This document shows, in pieces, positions 1 to 10,457 of a stretch of DNA of 64,000 nt. The translations under genes were made by a program, and so were the position numbers. The notes under the pieces were generated by a model, which did no database searches, was not told where the DNA came from, and saw only the letters and a program-made list of their open reading frames with translations. Position 1 is the stretch's first letter. Every line of letters begins with the position of its first letter. The stretch comes from Triops longicaudatus (lineage: Eukaryota; Arthropoda; Branchiopoda; Notostraca; Triopsidae). The DNA lies in assembly GCA_022885665.1 (NCBI GenBank), contig JAGQDJ010000260.1, positions 1,364,001 to 1,428,000 of the forward strand, given 5' to 3'.

Positions 1-1192
1 GTTTTGCTGGAGAACTCATATTTACGAAGAAAACGTGTCAGAAGCGGAAAGATTTGTTAGAAACAGAAATACCGCCGTGCAATTGCCCATTGAACCGGTC
101 TCCTGTATGCTCGGTGCAGGGAAAATATTTCCGAAATGCATGTCTGGCAAGGTAGCTATAGACACTTCTGTGGTAATGGTTCTAATGTACTCTGTCATTG
201 TTAAAAAAGGTGTTATGGATTGCTGGATACTGAATACAGCATAGGACCATGCTGGAATCAAACTAAAAGAAGTGGGCACACGTTGTTATGCCATAATGAC
301 CAGTGTCTCAGTAAATCTTCGAAACAAATTCGCCGTCCAGCATATTGTCGTAAGTACATAATAAACACCTCTCTTTTTGCAATAAGCTGTGAAACAGTAG
401 AAAAGCGTTTTTCTCACGGAATTTTGTTAAAATCGTTACATATTAATTGGTTGGGTACAATAGCATTTCTAAATAATTACTATGTGCTGCTTTTAGAACG
501 CAGTTTTTTTTTAACAATAACTCAGGGATAAATGTAGATGTGAATTTTTATTTACAGGAAAACATCAGTGCGTATCGAATGATATTGTTTGTGGCGTGGA
601 TGGGGACTCTTATGCCCTTTGCGTCGCCTTGGAACTCAACATTCCTGTTGATTATAGAGGCTATTGCGAAAACCCTTATCGCGAGTGTCCAAATATTCAG
701 AATTGCCCGCATGTAATTCAGCACGATAGTCACTGCGCACGCTGCGGTGGCGGATTCCGTATTCTTTATAGCCAGCGGCAATTGGATGAGTTGGCTCAAA
801 TTTTTGAAGACCACAAACCATTTCTGTTGACATCTATAAGAGATAGCTTGCAAAAGCATGTCCAAATCTCTTCGTGTCACGTAATGCTCTATACAACAGT
901 TAACGGAGAACTAATAGCCTTATTCGAACATCGAGGTCCGAATCCTACAACAACGCAAATCTTGGCTTGTGTAGCAGAAAGTGAAAAACTTGCAAAAAGT
1001 GTGAACAGTAGAAATCCTTGGCTAACTGCAGATTTGAGCTTAAGTGCTTTCGTGCGTGCTGATATCATCTTACCAGTAGGGAGACAAAATGCAGCTTACG
1101 GTCCAGAAACATCGTTTGGACTTAAAATTTTTAGCTTCGTACTTTGTATTAGCGCGTCTCAAACATACGCTCTTAGCGTGTTCGGAGTGTAG
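1..1192 (+). CDS. RECK: RECK homologue, C-terminal part (5' end outside window)
   Basis: RECK is a GPI-anchored, Kazal-containing membrane protein that inhibits matrix metalloproteases and acts in Wnt7 signalling in vertebrates. Exons read as <1-151, 240-349 and 558-1192, with matching phases and GT-AG introns; 297 residues lie in the window. Visible parts are a Kazal motif (PPCNCPLNRSPVCSVQG), a second Kazal-like segment (VCGVDGDSYALC), a cysteine cluster with CARCGGGFRILYS, and the family C-terminal block holding LLTSIRDSLQKHVQISSCHV. The last ~20 residues are moderately hydrophobic, as expected for a GPI signal, but this is weak. The upstream exons, with the N-terminal cysteine knots, lie to the left of the window. 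Identification rests on remembered similarity to the vertebrate RECK C-terminus. Confidence 0.8.
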
Positions 1193-1240
1193 TCCTAAGC
1201 CAGGCAACAATTGTCAAAGAAAACAAGTGTAACTTTTACA

Positions 1241-1246
1241 AATAAA
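1241..1246 (+). terminator. Poly(A) signal AATAAA for RECK
   Basis: A canonical AATAAA lies 49 bp after the RECK stop codon in an AT-rich stretch. It is the likely cleavage and polyadenylation signal. Confidence 0.5.
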
Positions 1247-2380
1247 TATGTGATATATTTTTGCTGTACTGTAAGCAAAGAATCGTCAGAATATAAGTGC
1301 ATGTCGTTCGTACGAAAGAAACAACAACTTTAATAATAGTTGTTAAGAACACTCCAGTGTCTAAATCAAGCTATAATTCACGTGGAAATTACTCCGAACG
1401 CCAACACCAAGGGTTTCAGATGGGCCAAAAACACCCCTGAGTCTATGGTCCGCAACCATTACGTGATGTCTATTGGCGCAAGGGTCAGACTGCGCCCAAA
1501 ACAAGTACTGAACTTCCGTGAATGCCAGCCTTCAGGTACTAAACAACAGCATGCCTCAGACTATGTCCAAGTCAAGCGACAAAATATCCCAAATCGCCAC
1601 CCTAGGCATTATGGGGAAATTCTGGGTTGGCCCTCCTTCTTTATTCAGGCTTACGACTGGCAGCAATATCTAACGTACGTCTGAGTTACTGGCGGAGTCA
1701 TCAACCAGGCTTCACAGACATCTTCCCACTGTGAGGAAAGAAGCCTGACTGACTCACTGCTCACTTTGCCCGCCTTTAACAACCTGTCGCTGAAGCTTGT
1801 ACCCAATTCTGACTTGCCCGTTCAATGTTGTAGTACCTACCGCTAGGTGACAGGTATAGTGCGTAGCTGGTTTGAATCGGATACATAGCAGTAGAATTAA
1901 ATTTGATGAACATGGTGCATAGGTAAAAAAAATGCCTAATAAGTGGACAGCAGTTGAGTGTTCGACTGGGTATGTGCAACAGATGATATTTGTCAACTTC
2001 TGAATTTAGCGGCGTTGCCACCTGTACTTCCGGTCCTGCGCACGCGAAGTTTCACCCATGGTATCACCAGCGAAACATACCGCAACTTCAAAAGCTTTGC
2101 CCGTCTAGATGGCGTGGGCGTCAACCCAACGCGTATGCTTTCCAAAACTAATCGGTATAAAGCACGCAAATTAGCACGCCTTCTCAACCCTATCAAAATA
2201 ACAAAACGCATGTGACTTCAAGGTGTTTATACGCACCATAAAGCACAACGCTAGACATTAGTGTTTGCTGTTGCCTTTGGTGGAAATAAGTTATTACGTC
2301 TTTTTATATGTTGAAGCATCAATTTAATGTCGGTGTACTAGCGAAACAGAGGCAAAGCTGGGACCTTATTTACGGAAAAC
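1247..2380. other. Intergenic region, no supported gene
   Basis: Two unexplained plus-strand open frames lie here. One is at 1340-1684 (114 codons, no ATG at its start). The other ends at 2215 and has a basic tail (KTNRYKARKLARLLNPIKIT). A splice between them does not keep a sensible frame, and neither resembles a family I know. They could be an unrecognised small gene, a decayed copy or chance. Confidence 0.35.
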
Positions 2381-5151
2381 ATGCTCGGCATTGGAAATCA
2401 CAGTTACATGGAATGCGAAGAGGAAGAGCTTTCGGAAGTGCAAAAACAGCATTTGGATAATCGGCTGTCTGCTTGGAAAAAAGTGTCAGAAGAACTTGAC
2501 AAATTCAGAAAAGGTGGTAAATTTTCTTTTATATACACTTTCTGTAATTTATATTATTGCTTAGATGGAAGTGCCACAGTTAGTCAAGTCGATTCCTTTA
2601 CATGGATTGTCAAAGTCAGCATGCCCATTAAAATTTCCCCTGTGGAGGCAAAACCTGGCAATCAGAGCAAAGATCAGACAATGCCCACCGTATCTCAGAC
2701 TGCAGCTACAGGTGCCAGTTCGGCTTCTTCCGAAGTACACGGAACATATAATGAAATCCTGACCCCTTCATTAACCAGTTGAAATTACAGATGTCAATCA
2801 TGCCTACAGATGAACAAACCGCCAGTCTTCCGCACAATATGAAGCAAAACGAAAATAGAAATGTAGAAACCCCTACTAGCGTAATAGGTGATACTCCAAG
2901 AGTGTCGTTGGGAGGTACCCCTATTAAAAAAAACGAGGCTGCATTACCTCAAGTGAAATCGCAAATGAAAACGAAATTGACATCGACTAACTCATCAAGT
3001 CCCGTTGCGGCGACTTCCCTGGCAATTCAGCCTGTCACTCCAGTATCGTTAACCCAAAGCGTTCCTGTTTTACGCTTCCCTTCCAGTTCACAGTCGTCAT
3101 TAATAGTAGCGGTACCAAGCCAAGTTCAGCTGCGACCAGTGGAACAGTTGCTGGCTCCACGACTTCCCAAAGAACCAATCCTGAACATTTCTGGTTCTTT
3201 GCCGAGTATGCCACGACTAGTTCCTCGGGGTAAACGCTTTCGTTTAGCTTTAAGGTTATTTCTAATCGTAATAAAATAATAGGTACTGTTGCCAGAACAA
3301 AATTAGTACAAACTCAGCCAATGAGGGTTACTTCAGCTGTCCAGCCATCCTTAGTTTCTCAACCAGTCCCTGTCCAGAACGACGCAGAAAATCCCATGCC
3401 CATCATAACAGATGTGCGAACCGTCGGTGGGGCTTCACCCCTCGTCCCACAATTAAGTGACACAGCTACGTCAGCCACAGGTAAAACTTTGCGTCAAAGT
3501 TATAACATTTATGCAATCTAAAGATCCGTAGTATTAGATTCTCCCCCGACGGCTCCAAAAAGTTATCCCTCGTTGAATATTCTCGTTAAACCCGACAATG
3601 GTGCTCCGTTGCGTATTGCATTGAAAAAGCGCCAGGAGTTAGGTGGGTAATTCTCTGGTGACTAAAATAAGGAATGATTAAAAAAAATTGTTTGTATTTT
3701 GACCAGATGTGCTAGTTAAATCCAAACTGGTCTTGAGCCCTCGAAAATTCACCGAGTGGCTTTTGCAAGTTGGACTGTTACGAAGCAATCAACGGGGATC
3801 CTGCCTAAAGCACACAACAGGCAACGTTTCACAACCAATGCAGTTGGGAATGTCCACAGAAGAGGGAAAATTTCCCCATAGTGGCGGCTATGTCTGGATC
3901 ATGCCTTGTTGCATGTCCACCTTTGTTTCTGTGTTCTCCAATTCCATCTTCGAGTCCGCCCCTCATCCGCCAGTTGCGTTAGTGAAGCTTCTTTATCATT
4001 GGGCATGCCAGACTTCCGTTAGTAATGTCGAGCTTTGGGTGAAAGTAGATCGCGCATACTTGCGGTCATTTTACACCATGTTGCGAGCTGTCTGCACTGT
4101 AGCAGTTCACACCCGTACTCCGAAATTCGGCTTGAATGAGTACCGTCGCGTTGAAGTACTAAATTGAGTTTATGATTATTCGTTTATTCTATGTGCGAGT
4201 CGTTTTAGGTGGGAATTATAAGCTTGGGCACTACCACGACTGACGGTCAGCGTCGCGACGTGAAAGTAGAAGTTCTTGGCATCTACGATCAGGCAACCAA
4301 ACAGATGCGCTTAAAAGCGTGTGAGCCAAATTTCGGTGAAGCGAGCCGTGTACGCTTCACGCGTATTTTAGAACCAATGAAGCAATATGTGAATGCGCAA
4401 GTAAGGAAACGCATCTTATGCAACCGTAAAATGAAATGTAAATCTTTTATATTTTCCCGTTAGGCTACGATTTTGACGGATTTCACCTTGGATCGCAACG
4501 TGCTAAAAGAATTGGGATTTCACAATGTCATTCAAAAGTCGCTCAAGAATGCTGGAGCAAATGATACTTTGTGTAATCGCTTCATTATGGACTATCTGCG
4601 ACGTGTTGTTCCGAGAATATTTCAGGTTATTAAGTTTCATTTTTGTATTTATTTCGTGTTCTTCGTTTTCGAGTGTCGGATCATTTTAACCCACGTTTTA
4701 TTTACTATCCCATTTTTTTTTCTCCACAGAGCGCGTTATCTGTTCTGAGTATTTCCATGATACAGCAATTCCTAGACGAATTGGTTTGGCGCGAACGGTA
4801 CGCCTCCACTTCATACGATGCATTCCATAACCTCATCACCGATATCAGTATGCAAACACGCCTAGAAATCGGTACACTCACGTTTTATGTACTTCCCAGT
4901 ACAGGGAAACTCAGTGAGCATTCTTTAGGTACCTCGTTAATTGGTCGTCTTGCTGCTGCGGCAACTGAACCCATGAAAAATTGGGCATTGCCTTCCAGTG
5001 CCCTGAAAACTGTTAAGCCAATTGGAGTGATCGTTTCGTGTACAGAAACAGGCTCTAAAACGGCACTATTAACAGCTCAGTCTCCAAAAGTAACCATAAG
5101 TTACCATAAGATTTATTTTTGCATTCCGTTATTTATTTACTATCATTATTA

Positions 5152-5234
<83 letters not shown>

Positions 5235-6003
5235 ATTATTATCTATTTATCTTAGTCTTCGGGGAAAGTTGTTAAAGGCAGTGTTGCTTCGCCGCTGTTA
5301 ATAGCTACTGGGATTAAAAAAAGGCCGGGCAACCCTGAAGATACCCCAGCCTCCAAAAGGCAAAGAATTGCTCCGTTGCAGTCAGAAGTCACTCCATCAC
5401 AGAAGCGTACTCGACAAGCGTCTGTGGTCACATCACGGAGAGCGTCAGGTACTTAGTAATTTCCTTGAAATAAGTCATAGGTGTTCAAGCTTTTTAGTTT
5501 TGTTCGTAGGCGACTCTGCACCGTTGAGCCATCGTGGGGAATCTGAAGACTTGGAAGAGGATACTTACGGATTAGCTGCAGGAAGTGAGCTACCGCTCAG
5601 CGTGGAGCTCTCCGAAGCTGATGCATCCGAACTTGACCAGAAGAGCTTATCGAATCTTTCCTACGTGGACGACTCTTTCTTTTATGGAAATTTACCCGGT
5701 TGCCCTCAGTTGATAGAAGAAGCAGGAGAATCTCGTTTCGATGCCAATTGCATGGTATTAGGAAGTTATTACAGTTAGAAATCCAATTAGGAATCTGTGC
5801 TTGTAGATTGGAAATTGCAAAGCTGGCTTGAAAGACAATATTGAAGCAATGCGACATCTCCGCATGCACGCGGCCGAGCACTTGGAGGAATATAAGGAGA
5901 ACGTTTTCTTTTGTCCTTATTGCATAGAATCATCACGTTCGCAAGAGGAATTGGACGTACATCTGAAAGTATGATTGCTTGGTGTTTTTAAGATTGACGT
6001 ATT

Positions 6004-6034
<31 letters not shown>

Positions 6035-7258
6035 ACGAATATCAGGACACGCATTGGGAACGAGGAGAGTGCGTCTGTGAAATATGCGAGCAGAATTGCA
6101 AAAGTGTTTCTAACCTAATGAATCATCTCCGAAATTCGCATAACCCTTTGGAACTACCCTATATGTGCTTCGTTTGCAAGTTCCGTTCCTCTAACCATAA
6201 AGATGTCTTGGATCATTTTTCAGAGGTATTGTATTTAAGATTTGATAAAGATCTGTAAACTACTCTTGTTATAGGTACATTTGAACACTAGTTACATCAT
6301 GTGTCCCTTATGCTTGGAATGTTTTGACGCTGCGGACGGCATACAAAGCCTTCAACAGGCGTTTTTGAGTCATTGGAAGGTACAGTTTCAAAGTGAACAC
6401 TTCTGAACGTCATGAAGAATGTCTTGACTATTCTAGGAGCACATGGCGGTATCTCACTTGAAAAAGTACCAATGTAAGTCATGCAAGCTTGAATTTGTCA
6501 CTTCTGCAAAGTTGGGAAAACATATAAAAACTGATCACGCCAGTTTGTGTGGCACTACTGGTAAGATTTTATTTCATATGTTTCTCTTTATATATTTTCT
6601 TTTACATAGTTTGTTTTGACTTTCTCTTTATCCGTGTTTACCTTATATGACCAGGCATTAGGTCGTATGGACCGAGCTTGACATCAAGCAAAGCGGTATC
6701 CTCCAAAAGTTCTTCGCGAAGTAGTCATGGAAAACGAGGTATTGTAGATGGAATCCATTTCATACGGCGTTTTCCAGCTTTGCAAGTAAATGTTCCAGCA
6801 AACGCGTTTTGCATTGAGTGCGGCGACTCTTTAAAAAGCGAAAATCATTTTACGTAAGTGAACATTTTACTCTGGCTTTAGTGTTTATATCGACTTTTTA
6901 ATCCTCATTATAGAACCTTTACGTGCTGCACGGACTGCAAGTTCAAGACTTGTTGCATGGAGACAATGGAGCATCATCGCTTAAGGAACCATGGAAATGG
7001 CGTATCGTTGCAGTGTGGTCAAGCGTTTATTTCATCTGAGCTCTCTCCATGTGACTGTGGTTTTCAGACAGTTAACTGCAATGCAATGAGTATGTTGGAG
7101 TGGGAACAATCACTATTTATTTTGTTTATTTATGTTGTATTTTTTTAGATCGCCACATTAGTCGTTGCAAACAACACCGCAACAGTACGTTTAAGGTTTG
7201 TGAAGTTAAGCCTGGGTCCAAATTGGGAAACTTCCGAAAAACGCGGACAAAGCATTGA
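2381..7258 (+). CDS. ISXO2-like transposase domain fused to POGZ/ZNF280-type C2H2 zinc fingers
   Basis: Eighteen exons: 2381-2516, 2565-2734, 2791-3229, 3283-3480, 3538-3642, 3707-4155, 4209-4400, 4464-4625, 4730-5089, 5256-5448, 5510-5754, 5807-5968, 6046-6225, 6275-6379, 6437-6560, 6655-6853, 6914-7089, 7149-7258. All phases join, giving 1,234 residues. Residues ~50-345 are Ser/Thr/Pro/Gln-rich and probably disordered. Residues ~350-640 match the layout of ISXO2-like (IS1595-type) transposases: an N-terminal Cys-containing lobe, a VEVGIISLG strand, ILTDFTLD and a terminal FLDELVWRERY block. The first catalytic Asp expected after VE[VI] is Gly. An acidic linker follows, then from ~residue 880 a C2H2 array (PYMCFVCKFRSSNHKDVLDH and neighbours) like ZNF280/POGZ fingers. 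It is probably a nuclear DNA- or chromatin-binding protein; that role is inferred. Confidence 0.8.
5145..5242. repeat. (TTA)n microsatellite in an intron
   Basis: About 100 bp of nearly perfect TTA/ATT trinucleotide repeat lies inside the intron 5090-5255 of the transposase/zinc-finger gene. Exons on both sides join in phase, so the repeat is intronic. Confidence 0.95.
6007..6034. repeat. Poly-T tract in an intron
   Basis: A run of about 28 T lies before the acceptor of the zinc-finger exon at 6046. It may act as a long polypyrimidine tract; its length is also a likely source of sequencing error. Confidence 0.85.
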
Positions 7259-7356
7259 TACCTCTCCCAAAACCGGTTGTCACAATAAACTTTTGCGCTG
7301 ACGTTTGGTTAAAAGAAATGTATGTGTTTGTATAACCCAGAAATTGCACACTTTTT

Positions 7357-7362
7357 AATAAA
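7357..7362 (+). terminator. Poly(A) signal for the transposase/zinc-finger gene
   Basis: AATAAA lies 98 bp after the stop codon at 7256-7258 and is the first good signal downstream. Confidence 0.45.
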
Positions 7363-8104
7363 AGGTACACAGAATTTGAATGGTTGTCTACATTAACCAA
7401 TGCTATATAATATAATATAACCACTGGTCTATAATGGTAACCTTGCCTCTTAGAGCGCGCCAAAATTATTAGCTTTTGCAACGTTCGTGCTGCGTCACGG
7501 TACCAGTATAAAAATATACTAAAAATAGCTTCGGGCTTCGATTTTCGTTCTAAAATTCTTTGTATATTTCAGTAGACATGGAAGACATTGCAAGTGCAAC
7601 ATATCTTGCTTATACATGCTACTCCGTATTTTTTACGTTTCGTTTCGAAAGAAGAGACAAACCTGCACATTTACAGAGCGATTGGTTCGAGACAAGCTGA
7701 AGCACAACGCCTGGCTTTCAAGCTAAAAACCATACAAATCGGGGTCGACCCCAGCGTAATCTTGCGACTCGTGTCCATTGTTTTGGCTTCCAGTAATATA
7801 AAGTTGGATAGGAGGCCCTCCATTCCGAAAAAAATAGTCTATGTATGTTTTAACTCTTCTTATCTAACTGCATTGGTTCGTGAACACGGAAGTAAGTTTC
7901 CCCGTCGATTCGTAGTTGTGTCTACCTACGTAGGTTATAGAATCGAAATAGTCAAGATAAAACGTGAGAATTTTACATATGGAAAACTGGGGCTTGAGTG
8001 CGGAACTATAAGACAGCTCGAGTTTTCGCTTTACGGCAAGTTCTATCATTGTCGCTTAATCTATCTCCATCTTCATACTTGTTCAAGCGTAGAAAATCTG
8101 AAAC
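7363..8104 (+). other. Intergenic region with an uncharacterised 202-codon open frame
   Basis: An open frame runs over 7588-8196 on the plus strand and overlaps the first exon of the next gene in another frame. I recognise no family in it, and it starts without a clear ATG context. It more likely reflects low stop density upstream of the next gene than a coding gene. Confidence 0.3.
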
Positions 8105-9304
8105 ATGTGGTTCGCGAAATTTCTGTTTACGGTTGTGGTATTACTACCAGGCCTCCATGCCTTGCCCAAGTTATCTTCCACCACGTCGAATGGTAAGCGT
8201 TCATCCGAAAGTGGTCCTTTTATTAATTCAACCAAGCATGAGCGTTGTTCATGGATGTTTTTGTTTTCTCGGCGGATAAAATAGTTATGTTTGCCTAATT
8301 TAACTTTTGCAAACGTTATATTTCACTCACACGCCTAGGAATAGATTGTATTTCTAGTGTATTTCTTTTGAGAAATTAGTACGCTAATAATTTTTCTTTG
8401 TTTATTAATGCAGGTGGAACGACCAAGTTTCACGTAAAGGAGAAACTTGCGAAAATCTTTTCGAAGTAATGAGCCACATTAGTTAATACACTTGTCAATT
8501 CGCTATCTAACTGCATTTCGTTTAGCATGAAAGACGACGGCAATGCTAACTACTACATGGATCAAGTTTTGGCCAACCTGCGTCCGTTGATTAAAGAGGC
8601 CGGATTGGATCCGATGCCTCTACCTGACGCGTCTGCTGAATTCTCTGATACTGTACGTAACCGTAAAAGCGCCAAGTTTCGCAGCCATATTCGGTAATTC
8701 AGAATCTTAATTTTTCAGACTTTAGGAATTACGACGTATGGACATGCTACTTTATATATGGGCTACCTAATGGGCATGTCCTACGTTCATCGTTCTGGAG
8801 ATGCTTCCCTAGAGTACCCTGATGACAAAGTTACGTTTGGGGGCACCATTGGATGGTCTAACTTACAAGTACCTTACCCATATTGATATTTTCCCCATAC
8901 AAATGTCTTCTATTTGGTTCTACTTTAGCTCGGATACAAGTGTTCCACGGAATTTGACGGTGTCGGTCCTGATGCTGATGTCTGGGGTTTAGTTAGGAAC
9001 GTTGACGTAGCTTTCACGGCTGGCTTCAACTTCACGACCGGAAATTACACCATGGATAGATTTGACATCCTTGAAATTGGGTAGAAAAAAAAGAAAAAAA
9101 AAGAAAAAAAAGAAAACACTTTAAACTGAAATTCTGTTTAGGCATATTGACGTAGAAGTCACCGGTCTCGGACCTTTGAATTGGATTACTGACATTATTG
9201 TTGAACTTGTCATCAACACTGTTCGTGATACCATTACTACGGTTTTGGAGACGCAAATCAGTGCTTTGCTTCTTGAAGCAATTGAAAGTTTGAATACTTA
9301 TTAA
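8105..9304 (+). CDS. Secreted group-7-allergen-like (BPI/LBP fold) protein
   Basis: Six exons: 8105-8192, 8414-8465, 8526-8652, 8719-8868, 8929-9080, 9142-9304, giving 243 residues. The first exon encodes a textbook signal peptide (MWFAKFLFTVVVLLPGLHA). The mature chain has the arthropod group 7 allergen layout: an amphipathic N-terminal helix, a DVAFTAGFNFTTGNYTM-type strand region, and a C-terminal amphipathic helix (residues ~205-243) rich in Ile/Val/Leu. Such proteins adopt half of a BPI/LBP fold and are thought to bind lipids in the extracellular space. All introns are GT-AG; the last is only 61 bp and is A/G-rich. The family call is from overall pattern and could be another JHBP/takeout-like lipid-binding family. 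Confidence 0.68.
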
Positions 9305-9384
9305 TTCCACGGAACATGTAACCTAGTAAGGAACTAGTACATAAAACTGCAGCATAGAATGCTATTATTCTTTAAAAAAAGGCA

Positions 9385-9390
9385 AATAAA
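9385..9390 (+). terminator. Poly(A) signal for the group-7-like gene
   Basis: AATAAA lies 81 bp after the stop codon in an A-rich stretch. Confidence 0.5.
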
Positions 9391-10457
9391 TTGTGCTCCG
9401 GGCAATGCATTTCCCGAAAGAAGAAAATAATTGAATGAGACACTGTATAAGCAATGAACCCTTAAAAAAAAACAGGTAATTAAAAGGACAAAATTAGAGA
9501 GGCATACATAGAACATTATTGTTATCCTTTATTCCAGCTCCGATAGGCTATACGGAAGATTCCGAAATTATTATTCTACCTTCTAACTCGGGGACGTAAT
9601 CATTATCACTACACATACTTACAAATATTGTTGGTATGTGATAAGAAACTATTTTCCAATTCTAGTGCGTCCAACTGCTTTCAAGTTAAATGAACAGATC
9701 TTTCCCAGCTTTTGTGAAATGTTCGTAAAAGATTGCTTGTTCTATATATTTGTTCTGCTGCTCAGTGGTTTGCTGAACGTCAAACGTTATCAGCGTTGTG
9801 GCATTCACGTTTGCCGAAAATGGAACAAGTCATCAGTAAGACACGCTTTCATAAAAGAAACGTTATAAAGCTTGAAAAGTCTTGGCTAGTAAATAACACA
9901 AGAATATAGCCTTGTGTGCGTCAGAGGAGCGATAAGAAATGTTTATCCAATAAAAAATCTCCAAAGAAGCTCGTCGAAACAAATGGTCTGTCTTTCAAGA
10001 GATGGTGTGTGAATAATTTTAACACCAATCTGCCGGCACGTATTGTATCCCATACCCTGACATTGTCGTTTGAAAAACATACGATATCAACAGCATTCTG
10101 AAAGGTGTTGAGTCAACTTCCGTACGGATTTCCGGTCTAAAGCGCACCCGTACGATTTCTGAGTATGAGCTAATGTGAACTTAATTGTTTATCGAAGGTT
10201 TGGTATAGTTTCAACAGTTTGCAACACACTAATATAGACCATTCTTCCAAACTTGATAAAGAATACTTTTGAAGTCTTCAACTTTATCAGACTCTTGTTT
10301 GTTGGCTCCCATTTATCAAAGTCTGAGATAAGATTACGTCAAACTCATAGAAAGCGAACGTCCACTAACGTTCACAGTGAATGTCCACCAACGGATTGTT
10401 CTATAACTTAAATTTAGTGTGTGTACGTTCGCTCTTTCTTCATAGAAATTTTTGTCA
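9391..10457. other. Intergenic region, nothing recognised
   Basis: AT-rich spacer with only short, unrecognisable open frames. Its right end must hold the promoter of the next gene, but I see no clear TATA box. Confidence 0.5.

Noticed and set aside
4643..5275. A 210-codon plus-strand frame ending in a long poly-Tyr/Leu stretch.
   Set aside because: It reads through the real intron 4626-4729, the exon, and the (TTA)n microsatellite; the Tyr run is the repeat, not protein.
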